From: Meandrina meandrites
Taxonomy: Eukaryota; Cnidaria; Anthozoa; Scleractinia; Meandrinidae
Direction of reading: 5' to 3'
Assembly (NCBI GenBank): GCA_963693305.1
Contig: OY855907.1
Span: forward strand, 39,927,259-39,991,258
Length of the DNA stretch: 64,000 nt
Within the stretch, counting starts at the first letter, position 1, and each line of letters starts with the position of its first letter. Under the pieces are notes generated by a model. It searched no databases, was not told where the DNA came from, and saw only the letters and a program-made list of their open reading frames with translations. The translations under genes and the position numbers were made by a program. This document shows positions 37,501 through 43,164 of the stretch, one piece after another.

Positions 37501-40500
37501 GTCTTTACTGAATCACAACAGCTACTTTTCTCTTCGCTTCGAATACTCAGCATTTACAATAGCATCGCTGAAGGGTCGTATTATCAAGGCTTCTTTTAAC
37601 CTGCTGTCTGGGTTTCGTTTTAAACACTTACGAACTTAGTGAGAAGAAGTTCACAACAAAAGCTGACTTTCCCTTCACCACACGTGAGCTACGGTAAACT
37701 TAGCAATCAACTACACGTAATGCTTATTTTCTCCGTAATATTTCTCACTTAAAATAATTTCTTTTTACCTATTTGCCTTGTGAATTCTTTCATTGTCAAT
37801 GGACAGAACGGACAAAATGGAAGGAGAGCAGCTATTGCTGCCGATTCATTGTGAAGAAAGCCTGCCAAAAAGTGCTCTTTTTCGAAAGATAACGGCGATC
37901 AAAGATTTGGAAGGTGAAGAGAAATAAAGAATATTGAATTAGAATACTGGCACAAAGTTGTAAATGAATATTGCATTTTTCGCCGTTTTTTTCTACCTAT
38001 TCTATCAGTTATTTTTATCACAACTGCATTGGTGCAACGAGTGGAGTTTATTTATAGTTATTAACCTGTTGAATTTTCAACATTTCTAAGCAGTTTAGGC
38101 GGTAAAGAGTGGTGCTGCAAGCGGTAAATTTTACCAGTTACCGCCCGATTTGGAGAACCCTGTGTACATGTATAGCTAGCAGTAGTGAAGGAGAGGATAG
38201 ACAGGTTGAAAACCGCTTGTATCAAAGTTAACTGTCCTACACTTACAGGGCATCTGATAGGGTGCGGAAAAAAATAACAAATTATGCGGAAATTTTCAGG
38301 AACATTATGCGGAAGAAAGTGTTGATTATGCGGAAAACACATTGGATTATGCGGAAAATTTTCGGCTCGCTTCGCTCGCCAAAAATCACATCTTTTCATG
38401 CCGCCAAAATCGAGCTGCCCCAGAAGCCGAGAGTCTGCTCGCAGGCAACGAATTGCGGTCATTTCGCCCGATGGTACGTCGCTCACAGACCACTTTGCAG
38501 CCTCAAGCTCGCTTCACTTAATTCGTCGCTCGTCTAGCCCATGAGGTCAACTTGTGGCAAGTGTACAGCGAAGTGGCGATCCTTCTTCTTGGTATCTTTG
38601 ATGACAAATTTATCCATATACTATAGGTAACCACAGAAGAATTTTTGATCGACCGAACGAGCGAAACAAGACAACTGGTGTCCAGGCCCATCACGAGAAG
38701 ACGCGTGGAACGCCTGGAGGTTAAAAATTGCTCACGATTGAATTGCCGTGTTTTCATCGCTATTTTAGGAGAAAAACTGTGTCAAAATAATCAATTTCTT
38801 CGAAATTTACGTTTGTGAGGGTGGTAAACAGCTGCTTAATCATTAATATGAAACAAATTTCTCTGTTTTATGCGGAAAATGTTCTCAAGATGCGGAAGAT
38901 GCGGAAGTCAGCGAATTATGCGGATCCGCACCACCGCATCCTGTCAGATGCCCTGCACTTAGTGTATGTACTGATGACTGTGTTTATCTCTTGGATTGCG
39001 TCTGTTTACAGGAGCAAGTGTTAGATCCTAAGACCCGGCTGATGTTATACAAGCTTGTGAACGGAGAAGTTCTGGAAGCTGTGAATGGCTGTATTAGTAC
39101 AGGAAAAGAGGCATGTGTGTTTCATGCTAACGGAGGAAGGTTGGTAAAAATAATCAGGAGAATTAAGATGGTTTCCACTGAACATTCAAGCAATATAGGC
39201 AAAAATAAAGATACCAAAAAAACTTGTAGCATGGTGACAGTTTCAATACAGTTAAGAAGAACTAATCAAAACCTTAGCTCTCAAGCAGACCTCGCAAGAG
39301 AAAAATGAATTTGAACTTATCCAAGTTAAAAAGAGAGGTTTTGTGTCAGTACAAAACAAAATCTGACACGTTTTAAGCATTTTCATAAGGTTTGATATTA
39401 GCTTTCTCGAGAATGCTTTAGAAATTAATCACGGGGTCACTAAGAGAAGTGAATTACAGTATACTGTACAAAACATTGTGGTAACCATGCTATGAGTGGA
39501 TTTTTGGTGAATAATTTTTCACTTATTGCTAGAACTTTCAGGGAAATCCATCTTAAGCACTGTCAGCAAAAGATTGACCTTTGATATCATTGCATTTTCA
39601 ATTACAAAGGAGACAAGATGAGCCCATGCCAGAGGAGTGTGCGGTGAAAGTATTCAAAACAACCTTGAATGAATTCAAGACCAGGGATCGCTATATCAAA
39701 GATGACCATCGATTCCGAGATCGCTTCAGCAAACAGAATCCCAGGAAAATCATCAGGCTCTGGGCTGAGAAAGAAATGTGCAATCTTAGCAGGTTGGGTT
39801 TTATTCTTTTACTGTTCTTTGTATATTCTTGCTAAACACAAAGCTGTTAACACGTAAAATTATTTTCATATTTAATATACTGATTTTCAATCCTTAGCCT
39901 CTTTGATGATAGGGGTGGGCTCCAGGTGTTTATTAGGGTGGTGGTGGTCCCTCATTGTGTGATTCCAGGAAATATACATGCTGTAATTGACCTGTTGAAG
40001 ATAAGCTGTACCCCTGAATTTAGCATTTTTAGAAGAGTAGGTTTTGTGTGCAAAATAAACACTGTGTCCATCAACTTAAATATGTGATTGATCTTTTCCT
40101 GGTGTTTGTTGACAGGTGTTTCTTCATTTTACATAGTTATTCCATAGAATACTGCGTGAAAACACAAACATGTTCATTGTTGTGTTTGTGGAATGTTCTT
40201 AGATTCTAAACCGGTTATTTGATTGTATGGTGGAAAACTGGACACTGGAAGTTTATGGCACCTTTTTAAATTTCCAATGTTCTTTCAGATAAGCTGAATC
40301 CCTGTGCAACAATTTGTGGTGTAAAGGTGTGGCTTATCTGCAAGTGTTTTCAGTACTCACCAATTCTGAGCAAGGGGGGTAACTGGAATTTTTTTTAGTG
40401 GTAGGGGAGGAGGGGGGGGGGGGGGGGGTTGAGGCATGTTTAATCCAAGGTACAACCTTTCATAGGAGGGGTGTGGACATTTTCTGGAACAACACACTGG

Positions 40501-43164
40501 TGCCAACATGTACTGCTTGAATTGGGGAAATAACTGAAGGATTTCTTGTTTGATACCTTGCTGAGGGGGCTGGGTACATACACATGCACAAGAGATCTTG
40601 TGATGAGTTGTACAGTTTAAATAACATCAACTCACTTCATTAGCAAGAGATGAAAAACTGATTTGCGAATGCACTGCATTAAACAATATTATAGTATGAA
40701 TAACATTGAAATTGTTCTCAGGATGCAGAAAGCTGGAATTGCATGCCCTACTGTTGCAGTGTTGAAGAAGCACATCCTGGTGATGAGTTTTATTGGTAAA
40801 AATCAACAACCTGCTCCAAAACTGAAAGATGCTGTCCTTTCTTCACGTCAGTTACAGCTGGCTTACCAACAGTGTGTTGAGGTACTGAGTTGTCAGCTAC
40901 ATTATTGTTCTATTTAATATGAAGTGAATGCGTGCAAAGTGATGCCAAATATGTGTCTGTGTTGTGGTTCAATTTTATCCTTGGTTCAAATTTTATTTCC
41001 TTTGTTACAAACTCGTTAACAGAGATTAGGTACATACCCAAAAATAAAGGAAAACGAAATTGAACTACCATAAAAACTCGTGTATAAGCCACACCCCCAA
41101 CTTACAAGCTTTATTTTGAAAAAAAAAAATATATATATACAACTTTTAAAAAGCACTGGGGAAAATAAGTTGTTCATAATAAGCTTGGCCAAAATAACTG
41201 AAGAAAAAATTTAACTGCAACATGTATTTTACTCTTAAAATACCTTTTAAAACCTTACCTTCGATCAAATTCCCAGTAATCATTAAATTAGAGATGCCCT
41301 TTTGACAAGATGTTGTCTGTATTGCCAAAGCACATTGTGGAAAACAATAAAATCTGAATGGAAATGTTACGAGCACAACAAATGCGAAGGATCGCAAAGG
41401 ATATGAAACAATCACTTATTAACCATGCAATCATTTAAAGAGAGAAGTCTGGACACCAGTCACGTTCAGTAAACAACAGTCATGTAAGTTTGATTTCACA
41501 TCAGCTGTACATGAATACAATGTTTAAGAAGATGTCTGGAAGCCATAAATTGGAGAAAAACTTTTTGCTTAATGAGAGTTTAACAAACCCATGGATGAAC
41601 ACGCCATGTAAGTAGTGAAGATGCAGTTTCTAAGAAATGGAGTCCTTTACTTCCACTTCTCAACATCACGTCGGCTCCGGTACCATAAACGTCACCGATC
41701 TACTCTCTGCAAGCGAACCAAGGCCAAGTGCAATTGAGAGGTACCACCACCATTTTATATTTAAATTACTTATCTCGCAAATCTTTCTGCACTGCTAATT
41801 TATTTATTTATTTATTTATATATTTATTTATGTATTGACTATATTTATGATAAGTTATTAATTATTAGTCATTAGTAGAGGAGTCGCCTTTTAGGTATTT
41901 CAATGTAAGTAATTATGTAGTTTTTTCATTGTTAAGTAGTGTATCGTAAGTAGAGTACTGTTAGCGTTGTATTGTAAGTAGCGCCCTTGTGTAAGTAGTG
42001 TAATGTAAGTGATTTAGTTAAATGTAAGTTTTAATGTAATGTAACTTGTATGCGTCTTGCAATCAATAATTAAAAAAAAAACAAAAAAACAAGATGGTCG
42101 GTCAATTGCACTGTGAGTTTTCCAAATAGTGTGCTATTTCTCACACATGGTGGAGAGGAATGGAGATGCAAGTGAAGTGTAAATATATCAACTGCTCAAG
42201 CGAAGTGAACTACTTGAAAACAAGGCTGAGGTTTACACCCCTTGAAAGCAATGGTCTTTTAGATAAGCCACACCTACGATTTTGAACCCCCCCAAAAAAG
42301 GAAACTAAAATTTGAACCAAGGATAAAATTGAACCACAAAATATCTTAATCCATCTAACTTGATCATTCAATTTGTTGAACCATGAGTTTTTGTTAACTA
42401 AATGATGTTGATGTTTCTCAGATGATGTGCACAATGTACCAGAAATGTAAACTGATCCATGCAGACCTGAGTGAGTATAACATGCTGTGGCATGACGGCA
42501 AAGTATGGTTCATAGATGTAAGTCAGTCTGTGGAACCATTCCATCCTCATGCATTGGAGTTCCTCTATAGAGACTGTACAAACGTCGTAGAGTTCTTCAC
42601 AAAGTGCGGAGTGCCTCATGTTTTTCCAGCTCATGAGTTGTTCAACAAAGTCACACAACTGGACATCACTCCCAACACAGAACATGACTTTCTCTCACAG
42701 GTATGCGGGATACTCTTGATGTGGGCTGTGCTACTGAATTTCTCACCTTAGTTTACTTAACCAGGATTATAAAATTTTGTACCCAGTTTATATACTGCAT
42801 AAAAACTTTGCTCCTTGCCATATCGGAGGGACTATTCCCAGGGGGTCTCATCCATATGGAAACTATATCCACGGATACCATACTATGGGGTACTACTCAT
42901 TGAGGTATTGTCCTCAAGGGTACTCTTCATGGATGTCATTAATAAGGCGAGATTGTGATCTGTTCAGGAGCAGTGCATTGAGAATATTAATATTACAAAT
43001 TTCCAAATACATCTGTTGTTTTGATGTTCATCTCATGGTTATTTTGAATTCCTTTCCAGATTCAATCCTATGAGAAGCATGAACTTTCAGTTGGAGGAAG
43101 AAAAAATGTGGAGCCTTATGATTTTGATTATTTTTTCAACAAGACAACCTCGCAATCTCAATGA
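16505..43164 (+). CDS. RIOK3: RIO kinase 3 (atypical serine/threonine kinase)
   Basis: Ten coding exons keep one frame with GT-AG introns: 16505-16712, 17142-17264, 35746-35841, 36244-36359, 36500-36649, 39012-39139, 39610-39792, 40722-40881, 42422-42700 and 43060-43164 (TGA). The sum is 1548 nt, 515 aa, close to the usual RIOK3 length. The N-terminal exons match the RIOK3-specific region (DEEVAKDLQ..., [15 protein letters not shown]). Exon 5 has the [19 protein letters not shown] block. Exon 6 has the nucleotide loop [14 protein letters not shown]. Exon 7 has the [12 protein letters not shown]ys strand. Exon 9 has catalytic [11 protein letters not shown] and metal-binding IDVSQSVEP. The family acts in cytoplasm, in small-subunit ribosome maturation and, in mammals, innate signalling. 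Intron 2 is 18.5 kb because it contains the Polinton and most of the minisatellite. All essential kinase residues are present, so the gene looks functional. Confidence 0.95.
17693..17762. repeat. Left remnant of the 37-bp minisatellite
   Basis: About two units of the 37-bp repeat (ttgtgttggggtgaattgca, then caaagcttacatgtttc) lie left of the Polinton. The last five bases GCTTA (17758-17762) are the target duplication, repeated at 34417-34421. Confidence 0.9.
17763..18064. repeat. Polinton left terminal inverted repeat with terminal hairpin
   Basis: This 302-bp repeat matches 34115-34416 in reverse with very few differences by eye. Its outer 144 bp (17763-17906) are themselves a foldback: the first 38 bp recur inverted at its inner edge (one T/C difference), around a GC-rich core. 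The first coding ORF starts inside the repeat at 18043. Confidence 0.95.
18043..18648 (+). CDS. Polinton Cys-rich protein 1 with UGA-CUAG stop
   Basis: Function not recognised. The 201-aa frame starts inside the left terminal repeat (second Met at 18073). It has a helical acidic N-terminal half and a Cys/His cluster (CRHEGK, CCPTCKK, HSCSKC, later CKAC) likely to bind zinc. The stop at 18646-18648 is TGA followed directly by CTAG. The same frame then stays open for 58 codons to TAA at 18823-18825, and these encode acidic, ordinary-looking protein sequence. UGA CUAG is the known stimulatory context for stop-codon readthrough in animals and several viruses, so this may be programmed readthrough or a nonsense mutation. 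The GWKEVN...APKC block is shared with the ORF at 19376, indicating a paralogue. No TATATA motif precedes it. Confidence 0.6.
   Translation: MCKLNIPEVNMQSEYTPSAEEKDVIEKILLSQLKHDVWKAAENLILSLEREDAFEIINSLPEEPLLYSKEFLEHAYKIYKIPEIIKSKGREVLYNELMTEIKNYCKYRIKMRETKGWKEVNLQIRQAPKCRHEGKIVISRCCPTCKKIEHNNHSCSKCTTSEDLEMEIPAYMYDPELVYFVKRLCKACKTSKIQNETSAAA
19015..19344 (+). CDS. Polinton small helical protein, unknown function
   Basis: Unrecognised, 109 aa from the ATG at 19015 (the frame is open further upstream but without ATG). The N-terminal half is Lys/Glu/Ala-rich and should form a long amphipathic helix ([20 protein letters not shown]). A CLNQC motif lies in the middle. It lies between the two Cys-rich paralogues and lacks the near-start TATATA motif. 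It may belong to an early, non-structural gene set; that is inference from position only. Confidence 0.5.
   Translation: MGIAESMQKLTPEQKKLFIKKLAEAIAAAAKKFEEEIKKYQEDPYVHFNGKKIKKCLNQCIPYTEEQWANYQRDKTARDNKQLINFIDKVFFEDGALQFKETQTNVNNN
19376..19609 (+). CDS. Polinton Cys-rich protein 2, truncated paralogue
   Basis: This 77-aa ORF shares with the first Polinton ORF the pattern [13 protein letters not shown]....CYKC....CSLC, so the two are paralogues of a probable zinc-binding protein. A TAA (19607-19609) follows immediately after the last CxxC. The same frame then continues open for 38 codons to TAG 19724-19726, with sequence alignable to the corresponding part of the first ORF (FDPEEY versus YDPELV). 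The TAA therefore looks like an internal nonsense mutation or an early end. Confidence 0.5.
   Translation: MMDTLELIQALPAELREQILKEYVKIKLWQRKMEGWDEVNKAILEAPYCLKNEQITWILHCYKCYLECGRNYLCSLC
19797..21419 (-). CDS. Polinton collagen-like fibre protein
   Basis: 540 aa. Residues about 20-131 are an uninterrupted run of Gly-X-Y triplets rich in GPAGPTG and GEKGDKG, a trimeric collagen-like shaft. The remainder is a globular C-terminal region. The motif D-MN--IK(Q/N)---P occurs three times (near residues 137, 372 and 396), like repeats in phage and viral tail or fibre proteins. Collagen-like shafts are known in several large DNA viruses and are thought to serve surface attachment; an outer fibre role here is inference. 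The start ATG (21417-21419) is 3 nt after a TATATAG motif that contains the stop of the upstream ATPase. No signal peptide. The antisense open frame over the triplet repeats is a by-product. Confidence 0.85.
   Translation of the reverse strand: MGFINGATGATQTHEESTSIRGKTGPAGPAGPTGATGARGPKGEKGDKGNTGPQGPKGDKGDAGEKGIKGDTGSQGPTGPAGPAGATGPTGATGATGPTGPTGATGPAGSKGAMGDKGEKGEKGDSGDMSSASVTGDIVMNDHAIKQLANPVGDQDAVNLTSMKKYVGSSAITTGHAHKKNDLGFLTQRVGVSAVNNISSVTVEDFTSNLHSVNKKAYTFNIIKTSDNSFNSRLALNKTPLKEGEYTICVEFFYPKNKNDQNWFLNPLNKLASSTITYHTKRFATHNPPYIRIIFNTYKLKNKNDDTIYFDILNPGYDGSAPSEKAALIIYGVKGYQSDIDGIIYDDVFFLASDGDFTLQTNLDMNFFQIKNYDPGFVTDSDTIKLEKDLDLNGNALKNFQPRIVITGEWNSDENVTGNRTFVKFGNNLRVMAPFPCLLDGISALIIENKGASRTYERIGFNFTLPSGLQSGIPFTSVRNASGLKYQYAEPRYGGERKKIDPGDYFAVYLSQHDHSNRGLSNSKQVLVSLILIDDFSFKK
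21422..22054 (-). CDS. Polinton genome-packaging ATPase (FtsK/HerA type)
   Basis: 210 aa, close to the small packaging ATPases of Polintons and related viruses that pump DNA into the capsid. Walker A is GPSNSGKT (residues 34-41). Walker B is IVIFDD (108-113). A sensor-like region [15 protein letters not shown] follows. The start ATG is preceded on the minus strand by TATATATAAC about 12-20 nt upstream, shared back-to-back with the + strand gene at 22084. It is transcribed with the fibre gene in one direction, and its stop codon lies inside the next gene's TATATAG motif. Confidence 0.92.
   Translation of the reverse strand: MKIPNYDPSLTTKSNYKQGHPCMPADTFRMLICGPSNSGKTNILMHMLYRLLVYDKIYLCAKNLHQDKYQYMIDDFEKRVNPVAEYNVIEGTNDVIPLETLSTDNQKIVIFDDMVCESNQNDIIDYFINGRHRNCSVIYLSQSYFKVPKNIRDNCSHFCIFDFLPKENNRIADELGIDRELLERATDAKYSFLYHDKPKKTTLKNFDENI
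21423..21428 (-). promoter_or_regulatory. TATATA start-proximal motif, fibre gene
   Basis: On the minus strand the order is AATATATAG-AG-ATG. The TAG is the ATPase stop codon, so the motif lies across the end of one gene and 2-3 nt before the next start. Confidence 0.6.
22066..22073. promoter_or_regulatory. Bidirectional TATATATA motif between ATPase and virion gene
   Basis: The 29-bp gap between the two divergent start codons contains a single TATATATA, 11 nt from the ATPase start and 10 nt from the + strand start. One palindromic motif could serve both genes. Confidence 0.6.
22084..22977 (+). CDS. Polinton putative virion protein with Pro-Thr-Pro-Ser repeats
   Basis: 297 aa, function not recognised. 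Residues about 1-70 are charged and helical. Residues 93-125 are a PTPSPTPS tract encoded by (acaccatcacca)n, a flexible linker. An acidic stretch follows, then a basic helical C-terminal third ([20 protein letters not shown]). Its position between ATPase and penton and the charged, disordered make-up suggest a minor structural or DNA-associated virion protein. The stop codon TAA is part of TATATAA, two bases before the penton ATG. Confidence 0.6.
   Translation: MSMKKWQKLASEKAEVEQQNDKILAVIKNNKINKGFGQLSGEDLFKPITSRLDKLQVGTAPKEEDEVPDYGMDEFDLNNPFDGDFNPDAETPLPTPTPSPTPSPTPSPTPSPTPSPTSSPPPSPTSTPLPPLAEEEEMELMEESGASPGEKPSKWGPPQELVIKGSESTDLQILNSMLTKNKNNPDYRVKSKASKFYNYTLADIKKARDAILERRKKGIKIPQRYFESMEPSDEEMEGSGSVDPNALVERLHLSLASIQAGNTSLKLKKQVKQMLGLLVKLKEITQKEAHKILGSII
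22971..22977 (+). promoter_or_regulatory. TATATAA motif overlapping a stop codon, penton gene
   Basis: The order is ATT-ATA-TAA-GC-ATG: the last codons and stop of the upstream ORF form the motif and the penton start follows after 2 nt. Confidence 0.6.
22980..23759 (+). CDS. Polinton penton (minor capsid) protein
   Basis: 259 aa, the usual size of the single jelly-roll penton of Polintons that forms the capsid vertices. Family features are a beta-rich N-terminus ([10 protein letters not shown]...[11 protein letters not shown]), the [19 protein letters not shown] block, a [15 protein letters not shown] strand pair, AALLGFD, and a conserved C-terminal region ending near [19 protein letters not shown]. 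It stands directly upstream of the basic virion protein and the major capsid protein. Start chosen at 22980 by the 2-nt spacing from TATATAA. Confidence 0.85.
   Translation: MSTHFHFNLLLDSQLAKQNNANSKSHDFTIKFDPPIALEPSKSYKAALNELVSMSYSWYNIAKRYNNNEFKWRKKTENWKTVTIPDGMYDYDGLNTTIQALIGRVDPKDEKSKFIFQLYFHTTTYRAVILLEDGYELDLSGGEFAALLGFDKKTIDGANNRSDRVPNITRGVDWIYVHCDLITRAVDNIGGDVMFSFSTAELTVSYPFSKEPRRLLWHPVNKNRINAINIKITDGRNNIIDLNDQDVALSIIIEEEKEK
23779..24294 (+). CDS. Polinton basic minor virion protein with Lys-Lys-Thr-Pro repeats
   Basis: 171 aa from ATG 23779; a 14-codon upstream extension overlapping the penton end is unlikely. The protein is very basic, with an Ala/Lys/Glu helix (residues about 45-80) and three near-identical repeats of [10 protein letters not shown] type (about 92-125). 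This resembles core or DNA-condensing virion proteins of adenovirus-like viruses, but no specific family is recognised. A weaker AT motif (TATAATA) precedes the start. Confidence 0.6.
   Translation: MNHPSEWARYYDAPNGTYRYRHKGTGVVRDTLMNIGKRFKKQVTRQTLEKAVNEASKQMLKKAAEKAEEKAADKIQAVLRSGVSATKLQPTPKSKKTPSVKPKSKKTPSVKPKGKKTPPQKLSTESRQKLKKMLNPGVATQLSGDSRKKLQQILNAGRAARMKVNQLIAEN
24328..25593 (+). CDS. Polinton major capsid protein (double jelly-roll)
   Basis: 421 aa. Size, position after the penton, and sequence pattern fit the double jelly-roll major capsid protein of Polintons: aromatic/aspartate-rich [21 protein letters not shown] near the N-terminus, [14 protein letters not shown], the [20 protein letters not shown] block, and a C-terminal [14 protein letters not shown]. 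It would form hexon-like trimers of an icosahedral capsid. TATATAGG at 24313-24320 precedes the ATG by 8 nt. Open throughout. Confidence 0.85.
   Translation: MFRSHRHLEKTEYVRIMLDKPITIPGNNQHQVKTNYKFTLTDRDNWYDWYNAYFRADFTFEATADGAQVAADTRAAPINGSFSLINKLVVKSSGKNMYNVDNIHKLIFIKNLLDFSDDFARSAAKNQFWYLDTEDSNVTAVAATNLGIRQRGLLAHAGLTVETLIPLNRYSFFEELGDKLLPPMQMEFEIELQSDAELIWQNDGTDRRVVVRNFELWVPMLRFTSEGQKLANENFLKPQKWTYLNEMIQPSSSRCDAFGQWQINPGIKDAKHVFIFIQQSRKEKALTQNPYFFDTFNIDGDNSAKLATCRLQYGSSQFYPELDYDENFKLRILNDLMNYRYRKNDYNTGVQLQPNNFKDLYPVLYFDLRENKDNMTNDPKQMVFHYRLNEAANAQDYTIYAGILYESEFALRQVGNELVMV
25624..26034 (+). CDS. Polinton small basic minor virion protein
   Basis: 136 aa, very basic, with repeated IKKKTG and [13 protein letters not shown] blocks and a C-terminal Pro/Phe-rich tail ([12 protein letters not shown]). 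The N-terminal [20 protein letters not shown] pattern is common in Polinton proteins next to the capsid gene and resembles adenoviral core or pX-like peptides. ATATAAG precedes the ATG. The 3' end overlaps the protease ORF by 95 nt in another frame; the frames meet at an A8 run (26012-26019). With one A fewer the two frames would be continuous. Confidence 0.65.
   Translation: MTTYYPHKISLSDGQKVNLARAFGRGEAVTLRFKNEAITGGSDTLHLTTRQIKKIERAIKNKTGVDIDMSKTQIRRVRNAIKKTTGVDNAIKKKTGSGMRVKPPTGGKGMRINPPPFMRPPPFIGSWGDQKKARLR
25940..26461 (+). CDS. Polinton cysteine protease (adenain/Ulp1-like)
   Basis: Virion maturation protease. Conserved elements in order are [12 protein letters not shown], the catalytic His block GTHWVCCW, the acidic YFDSFG, Gln in NQLQEESS, and the nucleophile block [11 protein letters not shown]. 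The frame has no ATG before the conserved region and opens at 25940 with GTG inside the upstream virion gene, so the true start is unknown. It could use a non-AUG start, or be reached by slippage at the A8 run 26012-26019, or that run may be an indel. The stop TAG at 26459-26461 lies 1 nt before the next gene's ATG, within TATAGG. Confidence 0.8.
   Translation: MERVCASTLHHLCALHHLLVLGVIKKKPAFVDVPLTDYDLQRWCQYLKIPIKGIFARDEIHVKNHSPCIINMDDLGGPGTHWVCCWDGTEYFDSFGLPPPAEWEIELILEGKQTFLRNDNQLQEESSVRCGYYCLLFLNERNKGRSFRDILSMFSENTRANEAVVKDYFTHNV
26463..27047 (+). CDS. Polinton protein with N-terminal zinc-binding module, unknown C-terminus
   Basis: 194 aa from ATG 26463, chosen because the paralogous ORF at 27087 begins at the same residue (an ATG three codons upstream is also possible). 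Residues 1-44 are a small module with [11 protein letters not shown] and [13 protein letters not shown], likely one zinc site. It is nearly identical in DNA and protein to the start of the next ORF. The rest contains a Lys/Arg-rich stretch and a Gly/Ala/Tyr-rich region ([20 protein letters not shown]) that could be membrane-active, as in minor capsid proteins; that is inference. Confidence 0.6.
   Translation: MDVYCVKEKRFTPNVVGSEKITTAKNGRRLLKVKCASCGITKTRFISDSWVKPENNKTQNGAAQEGGNILEPIFKWTRRGLPKKKREELARAEKRMFGGGVFDTVGNTAAEAFFEYGVPYLAKQGVKQGRYFASEFLRQPEYQKKLANKAKPIARKAVNYTIDALSGDLLTKASNRLRPKDMIPGNKLKGGCHN
27087..27944 (+). CDS. Polinton phospholipase A2-like virion protein
   Basis: 285 aa. Residues 1-46 repeat the zinc-binding module of the preceding ORF. 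Residues about 97-165 form a parvovirus-type phospholipase A2 domain: a Gly-rich calcium loop ([14 protein letters not shown], 98-111), the catalytic HDVDY (141-145) and a downstream HDAD. In parvoviruses such a domain in a minor capsid protein opens endosomal membranes during entry; a like role here is inference. The C-terminal 120 residues are basic. TATATAAG ends 1 nt before the ATG. Confidence 0.8.
   Translation: MEVYCVKEKRFTPNVPGSEKNTTTKNGRRLLKVKCASCGITKTRFVSNKTQSGGNYDMRIYAGNRVDDPTNPLYQRGGGFDLHKAIGKLPKPKKGWTLPGHNYTGPYNPLEKQLSYDPKTGKILKIYQQPTGATDAVSMQHDVDYAVCAGKKNEKSCKHDADKKMVKALDAIPKNKRQWGHAAARNAISSKQKVGLGVGETINKKIGEKIPGFQPAQDVAAAIMAVTGGDKDLFKKYWSGAIAKGAFNKKTGLFSKKFWTHPKNTTGPCNRVVYKNGKWHNQYCD
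27970..28488 (+). CDS. Polinton membrane protein, unknown function
   Basis: 172 aa. A helical charged N-terminus (1-40) is followed by two closely spaced hydrophobic segments (about 44-62 and 66-90, Gly/Ala/Val/Leu-rich), then RKAKKHEK, a helical segment and a polar tail. This is a two-span hairpin membrane protein, possibly of virion or host membranes. TATATAG lies 3 nt before the ATG, as for the virion genes. It converges with the next ORF, overlapping its 3' end by 21 nt. Confidence 0.6.
   Translation: MDSATEFRQAEIEMIKKNLENQLVHYYQTSAKFKRWHTRCQTVCALTGGVATILTGSGLAASLSVVGIVVGAPLIATATLFSLVSTSSIVTVKFFLRKAKKHEKIQTLAEATLSSINSLISTALEDGQISDSEYQDIIKKYNSFTTAKTKLRFSNHTDGGVKVNRTSKTTSV
28468..28974 (-). 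CDS. Polinton unrecognised protein, divergent to integrase
   Basis: 168 aa from the ATG at 28974, chosen because TATATAC directly abuts it; an ATG six codons upstream is less likely. Acidic N-terminal helix ([17 protein letters not shown]), a middle region [20 protein letters not shown], then a basic C-terminus with WP and WW residues. No known motif. It is transcribed away from the integrase, whose start is 28 bp away. Confidence 0.55.
   Translation of the reverse strand: MDTKLRVPNPHRQQLEKMLLEEQEALIKEIKPEKDLDFYSWEPPLPDEPHEEMRHHLKLWYLLAVLKKVGISIDQVGDNMGLAFLGNVIHQFKRNQQLSCYPGSYNYVCFLYNYFQKVSPIDWPEKNAILGKLTKRLPKMVQTRNKAEKSFNEWWLEANTPPLNRSCL
28976..28981 (-). promoter_or_regulatory. TATATA motif abutting a start codon
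   Basis: On the minus strand TATATA is followed by C-ATG. On the plus strand the same motif is 21 nt upstream of the integrase ATG, so it could serve both directions. Confidence 0.5.
29003..29992 (+). CDS. Polinton retrovirus-type integrase
   Basis: 329 aa, RNase H-fold DDE integrase that joins element ends to host DNA. Core acidic residues visible are D73 (HQADLLFL), D136 (QVDPGREF) and E171 (IVERFNRTL), with the DIASRF segment between. The N-terminal 60 residues contain the [14 protein letters not shown] region typical of the family in place of a clear HHCC finger. A C-terminal beta-rich part ([20 protein letters not shown]) follows. Reading frame intact. Its 3' end overlaps the polymerase stop by 4 nt in convergent orientation. 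Confidence 0.95.
   Translation: MDRKLERRYYSPQGYWKGISAIKKLAVAAKVPEVVAKEWLFKQALWQIYLPAPRYIPRLKFDVPTPNKVHQADLLFLPHDKVGRSTYKYALTVVDIASRFKEAQPLTSKNSDEVAKAFNTIYTRGPLKWPQMLQVDPGREFMGAVTKEMENHKTSIRRGHPEIHRDQAIVERFNRTLAERLFGYQYAVEMRSPEGLRSTEWVKRLPKVVSALNNQVTRLIGMKPAAAIKKKNVYAEPSTKYLRPVGLNEKKLPSNVMLRYLYEPGELEGGTKRATDPIWSLDVFNLERSFTKPNQPVLYFLRDGPKRGFVREELLVVPPDTTLPPANLN
29989..31797 (-). pseudogene. Polinton DNA polymerase B, C-terminal part (frame broken)
   Basis: 602 aa from the first Met in this frame. It carries the palm of a protein-primed family B polymerase: motif [12 protein letters not shown] (D116), motif [18 protein letters not shown] (344-360) and motif C MDTDS (451-455). Between motifs A and B two similar segments lie in tandem (about 147-218 and 231-330; shared pattern VDI-IP--LH---E--CPF ... 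Y-PLL-W---GAEI---HR-I-Y), an internal duplication. The frame overlaps the N-terminal part; the switch lies near the T8 run 31815-31822 (A8 on the coding strand). A 24-nt repeat unit (aacgttcaaaga...) next to it adds to the disorder. Full function would need both parts. Confidence 0.9.
31592..34096 (-). pseudogene. Polinton DNA polymerase B, N-terminal part (frame broken)
   Basis: 834-aa frame, of which about 760 residues belong to the protein. Order: basic N-terminus; a CLWRC...H / GDHAFLI domain (about 245-346); a C2HC finger (C358, C361, H374, C378); a nuclease-like region with HGCFWHGC (462-469); exonuclease motifs I (FYDFESY, D543/E545), II (GFNSGKYD, N644/D649) and III (YRFLDI, D691). 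After about residue 760 the frame departs from polymerase sequence at the A8 run. Start ATG 34096 is 19 bp inside the right terminal repeat; no TATATA motif precedes it. Confidence 0.9.
34115..34416. repeat. Polinton right terminal inverted repeat with terminal hairpin
   Basis: Reverse complement of 17763-18064. The outer 144 bp (34273-34416) form the same foldback as at the left end. The following GCTTA (34417-34421) is the right target duplication. Confidence 0.95.
34417..35730. repeat. 37-bp minisatellite array, about 35 units, in RIOK3 intron 2
   Basis: Tandem units of 37 bp, core ttgtgttggggtgaattgca then caaag(c/g)ttacatgtt. Two main variants alternate irregularly: AAAGCTTACATGTTTCTTG and AAAGGTTACATGTTACTTG. 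One unit near 35390 has a local change (caaggtg). The array ends 15 bp before the RIOK3 exon 3 acceptor. Only about two units lie on the other side of the Polinton. Confidence 0.97.
37242..38162. mobile_element. hAT-like non-autonomous element in RIOK3 intron 5
   Basis: Inverted ends CAGTGTTCTCC and CAGGGTTCTCC are flanked by the 6-bp repeat TGTACA (37236-37241 and 38163-38168). Both ends have nearby GGTAA-rich subterminal blocks (caggtaaaagaac at left; gcggtaaagagt and gttaccgcccg at right). No coding capacity. 921 bp. Confidence 0.65.
38246..38955. mobile_element. Element with ATTATGCGGAA subterminal repeats in RIOK3 intron 5
   Basis: 710 bp. Inverted ends CAGGGCATCTGATAGGGTGC and CAGGGCATCTGACAGGATGC are flanked by CACTTA (38240-38245 and 38956-38961). 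Four to five copies of ATTATGCGGAA cluster at the left end and several TGCGGAA copies at the right end. CAGGG ends suggest hAT; the 6-bp duplication may be a decayed 8-bp one. Confidence 0.75.
41624..42090 (+). mobile_element. Retroposed insert with A-rich tail in RIOK3 intron 8
   Basis: The sequence ends in a tail of type aaaaaaaaaacaaaaaaac and is flanked by AAGATG (41618-41623 and 42091-42096). The duplicated intron copy at 63748-64000 lacks this insert at the corresponding point, so it was inserted after, or was not copied in, that duplication. It also contains (TTTA)n. No protein motif; SINE-like or a truncated LINE tail. Confidence 0.6.
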
